From the NCBI RefSeq assembly GCF_900187285.1, contig NZ_LT906470.1:1-64000 (forward strand): 64,000 nt of DNA, given 5' to 3'. The notes under the pieces were generated by a model. That model did not search any database. It was given only the letters and a program-made list of their open reading frames with translations, and was not told where the DNA came from. The position numbers were made by a program, and so were the translations under genes. Positions 46,901-54,921 of this stretch are shown in pieces. Positions within the stretch are counted from its first letter, which is position 1. Every line of letters starts with the position of its first letter. Source of the stretch: Veillonella rodentium. Lineage in GTDB: Bacteria > Bacillota > Negativicutes > Veillonellales > Veillonellaceae.

Positions 46901-48166
46901 ACGAATCAATCGGTTAAGGCGGTCACTACTTTATTGCGCCGATTATATCCAGGTGTCGATGTAGTCTTTGTGAAAGCTGAAAACGTAACTGATTTCCGAC
47001 ATGATAATGACTTTATTAAGGTGCGTTCTTTAAACCATCACCATCATGCGAAAGATGCGTATCTAAATATCGTAGTCGGTAACGTATATCATGAAAAATT
47101 TACGCGTAATTTCCGCAAATTCTTCAAAAAGAACGGTGCTAAGCGGACCTATAATCTTGCCCGAATGTTTGATTTTGACGTGATGAGTACAAATACAAAA
47201 GACGGTAAGGCGTGGGATATAAATACGAGTATGAATATCGTCAAAAAAATGATGGCGAGCAATGACGTGAGGGTGACGAAGCGTTTAGTGGAACAAAAAG
47301 GCGCTTTGTCTGATGCTACCGTATATAAAGCTTCCATTGCCGGTAAGGCTAAAGATGGTGCCTATATTGGTATGAAAACAAAAGATAGCGTATTCTCTGA
47401 TGTATTTAAATATGGTGGCAGGACTAGTATTAAAAATGCGTACTCTATTGTTGTTGAGTACACAGGGAAAAAGAATGAAATTATTAAAGAAATAGTGCCA
47501 TTGCCAGTTTATTTAACTAATCGTAATGTAACAGATCAGGAATTAATACATTATGTAGTATCCATTATTCCACAAGCTAAGAATGTATCTATAATTTATA
47601 AAAAATTATGCATTAATCAGTTGGTAAAAGTTAACGGGTTCTATTATTACTTGGGAGGGAAGACTAATAATAATATTTATATTGATAATGCTATTGAAGT
47701 CGTTGTTCCTGATAAAATCGCTATTTATTTGAAAGCTCTTGATAAGTTTAATAGATTACGAATTGAGAATAAAGAGCTTAAAGCGGCTAGTATAACTACA
47801 AGTTTACAAACTGATGTAAATAATAAGGTAATACGAATAACAGTTCAAGATAATTTGAATTTATTTAACTATTTTATAGCTAAGTTGCGACTTCCTTTGT
47901 ATAAATATATGAAAGGAAATAAAGTTGAAGAATTATCGACAACTGGGCTTGATAATTTTATTAATATGTCTCTGGAAGAACAGTGTATTTATTTAATGGA
48001 GGTATTAAATTTACTTACTAATAATAAAACTACGTTTGATGTAAGGCCACTTGGAATTACAGCTTCACGTTCCACTATTGGTGTAAAAATTCATAAATTA
48101 GATGAATTTAAAATTATCAACGAATCCATAACCGGATTATATTCTAATGAGGTAACTATTGTTTAA
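43964..48166 (+). CDS. cas9: CRISPR-associated endonuclease Cas9 (type II-A)
   Basis: Cas9 uses crRNA:tracrRNA to cut matching DNA. The 1400-residue length fits type II-A. The RuvC-I motif is VGLDIGTNSVGWAV with Asp27. An arginine-rich bridge helix follows (RRGFRSIRRRLERRRLRLK). RuvC-II is IFVEVARTNKAEKKK with Glu805. The HNH domain has YDIDHIYPRS with Asp896 and His897. RuvC-III is HHHHAKDAYLNIVVG with His1028 and Asp1031. All catalytic residues are intact. ATG 43964 follows AAGGAGAG at 43951-43958. From about residue 1145 on, the coding sequence is clearly more AT-rich and uses different codons; this is the WED/PAM-interacting region, so it may have been exchanged by recombination. Confidence 0.97.
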   Translation: METQATAQLISGHLKGYPIRDYFVGLDIGTNSVGWAVTNRIYELLKFRSHKMWGSRLFEEGQTAVVRRGFRSIRRRLERRRLRLKLLEALFADAMASVDSTFFIRLRESKYHYEDKTTGHKSKYILFIDDNYTDQDYFAEYPTIYHLRADLMEHGTDDIRKLFLAVHHILKYRGNFLYEGAKFDSNSSLDMVLKQALEQIEFHIFNATSKDALHSILDIVKLQDKTKSDKAKAIESFVDTYPRDKGESDCSDKNKKEWIKADKKRLRAFANLILGLSANLTDLFGTIEEIEDDFVKLQITGDNYEEKRDDYAKVWGDTIRIIDDCKSVYDSIILMSIKEPGLTISQSKVKAFNKHKEDLAILKQLLKPDKHIYKNMFKADEKGLANYVHYIKQGRKDETGCSCEDFYKYTKKVVESLPDSKDKAYILNEIELQKLLPLQRIKDNGVIPYQLHLEELKAILEKCKDTFPFLNTVSDGFTVAEKLIKMLEFRIPYYVGPLNRSHSIDKGGFAWVVRKESGQVTPWNFEDKIDREKSAEAFIKNLTNKCTYLIGEDVLPKSSLLYSEFMLLNELNNLRIDGKPLEQAVKMHLIDAVFKKEHKKLTKNRIIEFLKDNNYIPGKHKPEIDGLDESIKGDLASYRDMKRILGDDFDASMAESIITSITIFGESKNMLRETLRKKFGSILSEDQIKSLAKLRYRDWGRLSKKFLIGIDGCVKGEDGTSGTIIDMMRNTSHNLMELLGDTFSFMDVIIEENDKLTKGQVVDPHEIIEELGLSPAVKRAVWQALRIVDEVIHIKKSLPSRIFVEVARTNKAEKKKKDSRKKRLQELYKSIQKESPEWLTVTRDESDKLISNLDSADDASLRSKKLYLYYTQLGRCMYSGRVIDLDQLNTDKYDIDHIYPRSLTKDDSFDNLVLCERQENAKKSDNYPIDPDIRKARKPFWTFLKEQGLISSRKYERLTRTLPLGADDLSGFIARQLVETNQSVKAVTTLLRRLYPGVDVVFVKAENVTDFRHDNDFIKVRSLNHHHHAKDAYLNIVVGNVYHEKFTRNFRKFFKKNGAKRTYNLARMFDFDVMSTNTKDGKAWDINTSMNIVKKMMASNDVRVTKRLVEQKGALSDATVYKASIAGKAKDGAYIGMKTKDSVFSDVFKYGGRTSIKNAYSIVVEYTGKKNEIIKEIVPLPVYLTNRNVTDQELIHYVVSIIPQAKNVSIIYKKLCINQLVKVNGFYYYLGGKTNNNIYIDNAIEVVVPDKIAIYLKALDKFNRLRIENKELKAASITTSLQTDVNNKVIRITVQDNLNLFNYFIAKLRLPLYKYMKGNKVEELSTTGLDNFINMSLEEQCIYLMEVLNLLTNNKTTFDVRPLGITASRSTIGVKIHKLDEFKIINESITGLYSNEVTIV

Positions 48167-48195
48167 GTACGAACAGGTCAGTAATAGGTGATACT

Positions 48196-49071
48196 ATGAG
48201 TTGGCGCACGGTAGTAATAGGTAGTCGTTCCAAGTTAGATTTTAAGATGAATTACATGATTATACGTAAAGATTTTGAAACGACTAAGGTATATATTGAT
48301 GAAATATATATGCTGATCATTGAATCGACGGCGGTGAGTCTCACCGCCGTACTCATGAATGAGTTGATTAAGAAGAAGGTGAAAATAGTCTTTTGTGACG
48401 AGAAACGTAATCCCGCCAGTGAGGTGTTACCGTTATATGGTAGTCATAATAGCAGTAAGCGATGTCGGGAACAGGCGGATTGGTCCAGGGAAGTACAGGC
48501 TTATATATGGACTGAAATTGTACGCCGGAAAATCATGAATCAGGCGGAGCTATTACGCCATCAAGATTTAGAAGAATCGGACTTACTGTATCAGTATATT
48601 GATGAGCTGACACTAAATGATGAAACACAACGTGAAGGTCATGCGGCTAAGGTGTATTTTAATGCCCTATTTGGCAAATCCTTTTCTCGGGATCAAGATA
48701 ATCCTATTAATGCAGCTTTAAACTATGGATATGCCATTATACTTTCAGCGGTTAATCGTGAAATTACATCTCTAGGTTACATTACACAACTGGGTCTAAA
48801 CCATTGCAATCAGTTTAATCCGTATAACTTGGGCTCTGATTTGATGGAACCGTTGCGTGGGTTTATTGATGCACTGGTGGTGAAAGCACAGGTGAGTGAG
48901 TTTAATCGAGAAATAAAACTTTCACTGGTAGAATTATTATCTGAAGATGTAACGATTAATGATACGGTACAGACGTTTAGTGCAGCCATACGTATTTATT
49001 GTAAAAGTGTATTTGATGCATTGCGTAATCAAGATGCAGCACAGATCAGGTTTATAGAATATGAGCTATAG
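48196..49071 (+). CDS. cas1: CRISPR integrase Cas1 (type II-A)
   Basis: Cas1 with Cas2 inserts new spacers at the leader end. The 291-residue protein begins MSWRTVVIGSRSKLDFKMNY, typical of type II Cas1. Catalytic residues are visible as Glu in TQREGHAAKVYFNALFG, His in LGLNHCNQFNPYNLGSD and the acidic residue in LMEPLRGF. It starts 29 bp after cas9 and its end overlaps cas2 by 11 bp. The intact set implies the locus can acquire spacers. Confidence 0.95.
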   Translation: MSWRTVVIGSRSKLDFKMNYMIIRKDFETTKVYIDEIYMLIIESTAVSLTAVLMNELIKKKVKIVFCDEKRNPASEVLPLYGSHNSSKRCREQADWSREVQAYIWTEIVRRKIMNQAELLRHQDLEESDLLYQYIDELTLNDETQREGHAAKVYFNALFGKSFSRDQDNPINAALNYGYAIILSAVNREITSLGYITQLGLNHCNQFNPYNLGSDLMEPLRGFIDALVVKAQVSEFNREIKLSLVELLSEDVTINDTVQTFSAAIRIYCKSVFDALRNQDAAQIRFIEYEL

Positions 49072-49381
49072 ATTTATGAGAATACTAATTATGTTTGATT
49101 TACCGACACTAACCTCGGAAGATCGAAAGGAATACAGAAATTTTCGCAAGTATTTAATTACATCGGGATTTCTTATGCTTCAAGAATCTGTGTACTCTAA
49201 ATTAGTTCTTAATACGACAAGTGCTACTATCATTATGGAACATGTGCGAAAACATAAGCCTCCGAGTGGGAGTCTATTTATGCTGACTGTTACCGAAAAA
49301 CAGTTTTCTAAGATGGAAATTGTTGTAGGCGATAGGCAAAATGAAGTCATAGATTCAACAGAGAGGGTGCTAATGATATGA
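49061..49381 (+). CDS. cas2: CRISPR-associated protein Cas2 (type II-A)
   Basis: The 106-residue protein starts MSYRFMRILIMFDLPTLTSE, with the ferredoxin-like fold and catalytic-site-equivalent Asp in the MFDLP strand, followed by YRNFRKYLITSGFLMLQESV. It is the structural partner of Cas1 in the integration complex. The ATG lies within the end of cas1, and the stop overlaps csn2 (ATGA). A second Met at residue 6 is possible, but MSYR is the usual start in this subtype. Confidence 0.94.
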   Translation: MSYRFMRILIMFDLPTLTSEDRKEYRNFRKYLITSGFLMLQESVYSKLVLNTTSATIIMEHVRKHKPPSGSLFMLTVTEKQFSKMEIVVGDRQNEVIDSTERVLMI

Positions 49382-50052
49382 AATTAATGTATCAAGACTC
49401 GATATTGGATTTTGAATTACCGGAGAATAAAGTAACAGTTATATCCTTTGAAAATCGGAAAATATTTCGTCGTATGGTTACTGAATTAGATGTACAGTGT
49501 GATGGTGGCGAAGGGCCTTGGATTCTAAACGATTGTGATAAAGCATATGATTTAGATAAATATGGACATATGGTACTCAACCCTTTATATGTTGATATGA
49601 ATAATAAATCCTTACTTACAAAGTTACAAAATCAGCTTGGAAAAGAAGCTTTGACGATGACGGAAGAAGTATCAGATATTATCAGTCGACTTCATGCTTT
49701 TTACTATGCTTTAGAATTCGGATACCCTCTTGCGATTCAACATAAACTTGAAATTGGAACAGCTGAGCTTATTAAATTAGGATCATTTAATTTTGAGGAT
49801 AACCGAAACGGTGATGTTATGGATCTTATGTCTTATGTAGAAGTCGTGGATACATTGCTACACCCGAAATTGTATATCATGATTAACGTTGATCTTATCT
49901 TAAATGATGATGAGTTAATGTCCTTCTTTCAGACTATGTTAAGTCGTCAGTTGAGACTTGTATGTTTAACAACCGGATTTTTTGATAAAGAAAAGCTTGA
50001 TAAAAGTATAATTAATGGGTATATTTTAGATAATGATTTCTGTGTGATTTGA
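49378..50052 (+). CDS. csn2: Adaptation protein Csn2
   Basis: Csn2 is the subtype-defining protein of type II-A, a tetrameric ring that binds DNA ends and takes part in spacer acquisition. The 224-residue length is standard. Recognisable parts are the start MKLMYQDSILDFELPENKVT, the middle LNPLYVDMNNKSLLTKLQNQL, and the late KLYIMINVDLILNDDELMSFF with VCLTTGFFDKEKL. The last codon lies 65 bp before the first CRISPR repeat. It shares a 4-bp overlap with cas2, so the four cas genes form one operon. Confidence 0.92.
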   Translation: MKLMYQDSILDFELPENKVTVISFENRKIFRRMVTELDVQCDGGEGPWILNDCDKAYDLDKYGHMVLNPLYVDMNNKSLLTKLQNQLGKEALTMTEEVSDIISRLHAFYYALEFGYPLAIQHKLEIGTAELIKLGSFNFEDNRNGDVMDLMSYVEVVDTLLHPKLYIMINVDLILNDDELMSFFQTMLSRQLRLVCLTTGFFDKEKLDKSIINGYILDNDFCVI

Positions 50053-50117
50053 TGAAATTACAGAATTACACCTGGTGGTAGCCCGAGTTACTCTTGAGCC
50101 GCAAATTTTAATTTGGG
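50053..50117 (+). promoter_or_regulatory. CRISPR leader with embedded anti-repeat
   Basis: Only 65 bp separate csn2 and the first repeat. TTACAGAATTACAC at 50058-50071 is the exact reverse complement of 14 bp of every repeat (first copy 50129-50142). The last bases before the array read ATTTGGG, similar to the leader-anchoring ATTTGAG of streptococcal type II-A leaders, where new spacers are inserted. A separate crRNA promoter was not evident; read-through from the cas operon or an internal promoter is possible. Confidence 0.7.
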
Positions 50118-51856
50118 GTTTGAGAGTAGTGTAATTCTGTAAATCTCTAAAACCAAGAAAAGGCCGTTTGAATATCCATATAAGTTTGAGAGTAGTGTAA
50201 TTCTGTAAATCTCTAAAACAAAAGTAGGGGCTGCCGTGCATGTTTATATGTTTGAGAGTAGTGTAATTCTGTAAATCTCTAAAACTAACACATGTTCAAC
50301 AAAATCAACTAATAAGTTTGAGAGTAGTGTAATTCTGTAAATCTCTAAAACAACTCAAATCTTCGAATTAGACTCGGAGACGTTTGAGAGTAGTGTAATT
50401 CTGTAAATCTCTAAAACATCGAGATAAAAATACCGATAATACATCCGGTTTGAGAGTAGTGTAATTCTGTAAATCTCTAAAACAGGGCTTGTCCGCGGTT
50501 TGAGTGATGTCATGTTTGAGAGTAGTGTAATTCTGTAAATCTCTAAAACGCCGCCGTCTCTCATATTCTCGAGAATGCTGTTTGAGAGTAGTGTAATTCT
50601 GTAAATCTCTAAAACTAGCCGTAGTCGCTACGATAGCGCCACCTAGTTTGAGAGTAGTGTAATTCTGTAAATCTCTAAAACGGTGATAATGTGGCTTATC
50701 TAAGATTTGAGGTTTGAGAGTAGTGTAATTCTGTAAATCTCTAAAACGAGTTTCACGAGTTTCCGGATGAATCCAATGTTTGAGAGTAGTGTAATTCTGT
50801 AAATCTCTAAAACTCGTGTCTGTAGTATTTTTATCCCAGTTGCGTTTGAGAGTAGTGTAATTCTGTAAATCTCTAAAACTATTGCTTTGGGGCGTTATTG
50901 GGTTGAATAGTTTGAGAGTAGTGTAATTCTGTAAATCTCTAAAACCTTTACGCACGAAAAAAAGGCTGAACTCGAGTTTGAGAGTAGTGTAATTCTGTAA
51001 ATCTCTAAAACTGAAGTATTAATATATTTAGTTGATGTATTGTTTGAGAGTAGTGTAATTCTGTAAATCTCTAAAACTGATGATTATTTGTAAGTTGGGA
51101 AACATATGTTTGAGAGTAGTGTAATTCTGTAAATCTCTAAAACAAAAGGTAAGAACGGCGATGACGGTCGTGAGTTTGAGAGTAGTGTAATTCTGTAAAT
51201 CTCTAAAACAACATGCCCTACATGTGGACAGACATTGCCGTTTGAGAGTAGTGTAATTCTGTAAATCTCTAAAACGAACTTGATAGTGTTATTGCTGCAG
51301 AGTTTGTTTGAGAGTAGTGTAATTCTGTAAATCTCTAAAACACATGCTAGAGGATATACCTCTAAATGGGAGTTTGAGAGTAGTGTAATTCTGTAAATCT
51401 CTAAAACCGAATGGTTGCGCAAACACGGCACATTCCCGTTTGAGAGTAGTGTAATTCTGTAAATCTCTAAAACAGGGGTATCTATATATAATTCACATCA
51501 AGTGTTTGAGAGTAGTGTAATTCTGTAAATCTCTAAAACACTTGCGAATACATCGAATACGATGTATAAGTTTGAGAGTAGTGTAATTCTGTAAATCTCT
51601 AAAACGAGTAGCAGAATTAGCCACGGCAGCAGCTAGTTTGAGAGTAGTGTAATTCTGTAAATCTCTAAAACTATACATTTTTATCCCTCACTTTCTACAA
51701 TGTTTGAGAGTAGTGTAATTCTGTAAATCTCTAAAACTGAAAATGTAATCACGGTAGAAATGAGTCCGTTTGAGAGTAGTGTAATTCTGTAAATCTCTAA
51801 AACGAACCAACGACCATATGGCGTTTCGGAAGAGTTTGAGAGTAGTGTAATTCTGT
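50118..51856 (+). CRISPR. CRISPR array, 27 repeats and 26 spacers
   Basis: Repeats of 36 bp begin GTTTGAGAGTAGTG and end AATCTCTAAAAC; they alternate with spacers of exactly 30 bp (period 66). By eye, all 26 full repeats are identical. The last, at 51834-51856, is cut after 23 bp. Pairing with the tracrRNA shows that the crRNA strand is plus, the same as the cas genes, with the leader at the left. Some spacers read well as protein-coding DNA, such as the 21st-century-independent example at 51210-51239 encoding a CPTC motif, which fits phage or plasmid targets. No target could be checked. Confidence 0.98.
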
Positions 51857-51885
51857 GTCTTTATAGTATTATTACTTGAGATCCC

Positions 51886-52305
51886 ATGTTTAATCTTAAA
51901 CAAACAATTGGTAAGCTCGTCTTAACACTGATCTGGTTGCTAAATTCATATGCAATTATTGAGCTATGGGCGTGTGAAGGTTGCTTTTATAAAGGGTACT
52001 TTGAACTTTATGAAATTATATTATGGTATATACTTTTGGGAAATTTTATTATCCTGCCATATCTGATTTTGTATTGGCGGACATTAAATCCTAATAAGAG
52101 ACAACCCAAATATATCGATACAATAAAGCATTTTTTTAATTACTCTAATGAGGAAATGACCGCGACATATGTGTTAAAAGTAGTGCTGCATTTAATTTTT
52201 CGCTTTTTGGGACTAGTATGGTTAACAGGTGTTAGCGTAGCTGTAGTTGCATTTTTGACAGGATTATTGGGTTTTGCTTTTTTGATAGTAATACCATTTT
52301 TATAG
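51886..52305 (+). CDS. Small multi-pass membrane protein next to the CRISPR array
   Basis: I do not recognise this 139-residue protein. It has hydrophobic stretches around residues 10-28, 42-62, 98-115 and 117-138, with a polar loop between (RTLNPNKRQPKYIDTIKHFF). CEGC occurs near residue 30. It starts 29 bp after the truncated last repeat, in the same direction as the array. The ribosome binding site is weak (TTGAGAT). It is not a known type II cas gene. A link to CRISPR function is possible but is suggested only by position; it may be a cargo gene left when the array end was rearranged. Confidence 0.6.
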   Translation: MFNLKQTIGKLVLTLIWLLNSYAIIELWACEGCFYKGYFELYEIILWYILLGNFIILPYLILYWRTLNPNKRQPKYIDTIKHFFNYSNEEMTATYVLKVVLHLIFRFLGLVWLTGVSVAVVAFLTGLLGFAFLIVIPFL

Positions 52306-52467
52306 AGTTTTAATGTAATAGTTTACTTGTACATTTATATTACCTTTAATAGTGTTAACCTCGGCCTAGCATCATCAACTCTATTACGTTTATTACCTGT
52401 TAAATCTACCTCTTGATTTTCACTAACTTAGCAATTCATAGACAAATTGATTCAGCCCAATAAATAG

Positions 52468-52512
52468 GCACGGTCTCATTGGTATAGTATACTTATACTA
52501 ACGAGATCGTGC
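52468..52512 (+). terminator. Long hairpin before the next secreted-protein gene
   Basis: GCACGGTCTCATTGGTATAG (52468-52487) pairs with CTATACTAACGAGATCGTGC-like sequence at 52492-52512 through mostly Watson-Crick and some G-U pairs, followed by TTATTATCATTT. It ends 23 bp before the next ATG, so it may be a terminator or an attenuator. Confidence 0.55.
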
Positions 52513-52535
52513 TTATTATCATTTGAGAGGTATGT

Positions 52536-53105
52536 ATGAAACTAAAAGGTATTGTAATAGGTTTGGCGATGGCGCTAGCTTTCACCATGACCGGGCAGGC
52601 GATTTCGATAGAGGAACTGCAGTCGTCGCCGCAGTTTAAGGTGATACATGAAAGCAGGCCTGATGTGCCGGGTGCTGACGAGCGGACTACGTGGTATTTA
52701 GATACGGGTACGCTGGAGGTTTTGGAGTATGCACCGCCGGTGTACAAGATAAAGGCTCATGTCTACAATGTGTATCAATCGCCTAGAAAGCATGTGATTT
52801 ACGGGGATTCATGGATCGTCACCTACGATGCGCGTCAGTCCCTTGCGAGTCAGGTATACCGGGCTAAGCAGAACCGTGCTTCGTTGACGACCGCAATTCA
52901 ATCGGCACAATCTGCGTCAGGCATGGAGGGTCTGGAACAAGATTTGGGCGGCTTCTCCTTTGACGGGACCCCGTTGCCGAGACAGAAAGCAGCTTCCAAG
53001 CGGGCAATTTTGCGCACGCAACTGAATACAACGCGTTACGATATAGCCGATATATTGTTCTACGAGGCGTATCATATGCATTTTGACGATATTGTAGTGA
53101 AATGA
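52536..53105 (+). CDS. Secreted hypothetical protein
   Basis: The 189-residue protein has a signal peptide, MKLKGIVIGLAMALAFTMTGQA, cleaved before ISIEE. The mature part starts SIEELQSSPQFKVIHESRPD and contains YKIKAHVYNVYQ, then IYGDSWIVTYDARQS. It is not recognised. The neighbouring gene shows the same plan at its N-terminus (SMQELQNSGRYELLHGFGES), so the two are paralogues in tandem. GAGAGGT precedes the ATG. A periplasmic role is likely, but the function is unknown. Confidence 0.75.
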   Translation: MKLKGIVIGLAMALAFTMTGQAISIEELQSSPQFKVIHESRPDVPGADERTTWYLDTGTLEVLEYAPPVYKIKAHVYNVYQSPRKHVIYGDSWIVTYDARQSLASQVYRAKQNRASLTTAIQSAQSASGMEGLEQDLGGFSFDGTPLPRQKAASKRAILRTQLNTTRYDIADILFYEAYHMHFDDIVVK

Positions 53106-53113
53106 GGGCGATT

Positions 53114-53386
53114 ATGAAAGTACTTTATATAGCTCTGGCGTTGTTGTTGTCGTGTATCGTGTCGGTACATGCTGTCTCAATGCAGGAATTACAGAACTCC
53201 GGTCGCTATGAACTGCTTCATGGCTTTGGTGAAAGCGGTAAAGGGGACGGCACATATATAGATAAAGAGTCGATGCAGGCGACGAACGGCCGGAACGGGA
53301 CAAAGCAGATAGCCGCGACTCAGTACGTGCTGATGCCTGCCGGCGATACGATTGAAGAAAAACTCCTATCAGTATGTTACCGATAG
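53114..53386 (+). pseudogene. Truncated paralogue of the preceding secreted protein
   Basis: The 90-residue frame has a signal peptide (MKVLYIALALLLSCIVSVHA) and the family start VSMQELQNSGRYELLHGFGE, but it ends at about half the length of its neighbour. Its last codons and stop lie inside a perfect terminator stem (53359-53393). Such an overlap suggests that the 3' half was deleted and the remainder joined to a pre-existing terminator. ATG 53114 follows GAGGGCG. It may still produce a short periplasmic protein. Confidence 0.6.
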
Positions 53387-53397
53387 GAGTTTTTGTT
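53359..53397 (+). terminator. Rho-independent terminator overlapping a gene end
   Basis: AAAACTCCTATC (53359-53370) pairs exactly with GATAGGAGTTTT (53382-53393), with an 11-nt loop and a TGTTTTA tail. The left arm and loop are within the preceding reading frame. Confidence 0.88.
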
Positions 53398-53502
53398 TTA
53401 TGCCTTTAAGATTTCATTTTATAGAGTTCATTCAATACATCTTTTTCAAGGAATTTCTTAATGCATAAGGAATAGTTTAATGTATCATGATTTATAACAG
53501 GA

Positions 53503-54921
53503 TTATTTTACCTCTAAATCCTCCGGAATCGCCGGTGGTGCCGCCGGTTTACCCATGGCTCTTTCAATAAATACCACAACCACAAAGACGATGAGGCTCA
53601 CGACGGATCCGAATATGATGGACATGATATCATATGGATTGCCCACGAATTCCCAGTACACGCCTGCGATAGAGCCGAGCACGATGGACCAGATGCCGGC
53701 GCCTGCCGTCGCGTTTTTCCATGTGAGGCCCAAGAGGAACGCCGCGAACGGGCCTGCGGATCTCATGGTGAAAGCAAATACCAGCATCGGAATAATCGCT
53801 TTACTTACGAGGGAAATGATGATGGCGATGATGCCGAGCAGCAGTACGCACAAACGGCTGTACCGCGTGAGCTGGGCATCGGTGAGGCTTTTACCGAAGT
53901 GATGTTCCACAATATCCTTGGTAAATACCGTTGCGGCCCCTAACAGGTCGCCCGCCCCTGATGAAAGCGTCGCCGACACGACGGCGGCCATAACAAAGCC
54001 CGCCATAACCGGAGGCATGAGATTCAATGCCACAGTGGCGACCGCATTGTTGGCTTCGATATTTGGAAATTCCGCAAGTGCCACGAGACCCAGGATGGCC
54101 GGTACAAAGGCGAACAGGGACATGATGATACCGCAGATGATCGAGCCGAGCACGGCGGTTCTTTCATCTTTGGCCGCGAAATAGCGCTGCACCGATTCCT
54201 GTCCCGTGGAGAATGTCATGAAGTACATGATGATGAGACCGATGATGGTTTTCCATCCCACCTTGGTGAAATCCAGCTGTTCCGCCGGCAATTTGGCAAC
54301 GATCGCATCCCAGCCGCCCACGTTGTGCAGCACGAACGGCACCGCGATGGTGAAACCGCCCACAAGGACGAAGAAATGAATCACGTCCGTCATAGTAACG
54401 CTCCACATGCCGCCGGACATGGTGTAGATGACGAGTACCGCGCCGCAGATGAGGATGGCGAGTTCTGTTGAAAGTCCGGTGAGGACGCTGATAATCGTAG
54501 CGGTTGCCGTAATCTGTACACCCGCAAGTGTAATCGTGGCCAGCATGGACAGAATGGACGTAATGAGACGGCTGGACGCGCCGAATCGACGTCCGATGAT
54601 TTCCGGTACTGTTGTCGCCATGGCGCGTCTCAAGAGTGGTGCCATGAAAGCGACCAGAATAATGCCGATACCGGCGGAGACTACATACCAGCCGGCGGAT
54701 AATCCCCATGAGCCGTAGGCTTTTGCCGCTACGCCTACGGTGCTTCCGCCACCGATTTCAGTCGCCGCCAATGTTCCTGCCGTCATAAGAACCCCGATAC
54801 GACGACCGGCGAGCAGATAATCAGTGCTGTCTTTCACACGGATATGACAATACACACCGACCAATAAGTTCAGCAATAAATATAAACATACAATAATCCA
54901 GATAATCGTTAAAGATTCCAT
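53503..54921 (-). CDS. Sodium:solute symporter family protein
   Basis: The 472-residue membrane protein has about 13 helices of the SSS family (SLC5-like, LeuT fold). Typical parts are DYLLAGRRIGVLMTAGTLAATEIGGGSTVG, where the helix-1 break carries the sodium site, and MYFMTFSTGQESVQRYFAAKDE and AAVVSATLSSGAGDLLGAATVFTKDI near helix 8, which holds the Ser/Thr sodium residues. It would take up an organic solute with Na+; the substrate is not evident. GGAGGTGAC precedes the ATG on the minus strand. It is a single gene, convergent with the truncated secreted-protein gene. Confidence 0.9.
   Translation of the reverse strand: MESLTIIWIIVCLYLLLNLLVGVYCHIRVKDSTDYLLAGRRIGVLMTAGTLAATEIGGGSTVGVAAKAYGSWGLSAGWYVVSAGIGIILVAFMAPLLRRAMATTVPEIIGRRFGASSRLITSILSMLATITLAGVQITATATIISVLTGLSTELAILICGAVLVIYTMSGGMWSVTMTDVIHFFVLVGGFTIAVPFVLHNVGGWDAIVAKLPAEQLDFTKVGWKTIIGLIIMYFMTFSTGQESVQRYFAAKDERTAVLGSIICGIIMSLFAFVPAILGLVALAEFPNIEANNAVATVALNLMPPVMAGFVMAAVVSATLSSGAGDLLGAATVFTKDIVEHHFGKSLTDAQLTRYSRLCVLLLGIIAIIISLVSKAIIPMLVFAFTMRSAGPFAAFLLGLTWKNATAGAGIWSIVLGSIAGVYWEFVGNPYDIMSIIFGSVVSLIVFVVVVFIERAMGKPAAPPAIPEDLEVK

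Noticed and set aside
50368-51678. Minus-strand frames across the CRISPR array encoding repeated FRDLQNYTTLK or LEIYRITLLSN units
   Set aside because: They are translations of the repeats; the 66-bp period keeps them open. They are not genes.
50118-51856. Array transcribed from the minus strand
   Set aside because: The reverse-complement repeat also begins GTTTTAGAG, like streptococcal repeats. However, only plus-strand repeats can pair with the tracrRNA, whose promoter and terminator fix its direction.
51886-52305. A fifth cas gene (for example cas4)
   Set aside because: The product is a multi-pass membrane protein without nuclease motifs. Csn2 already defines the subtype as II-A.
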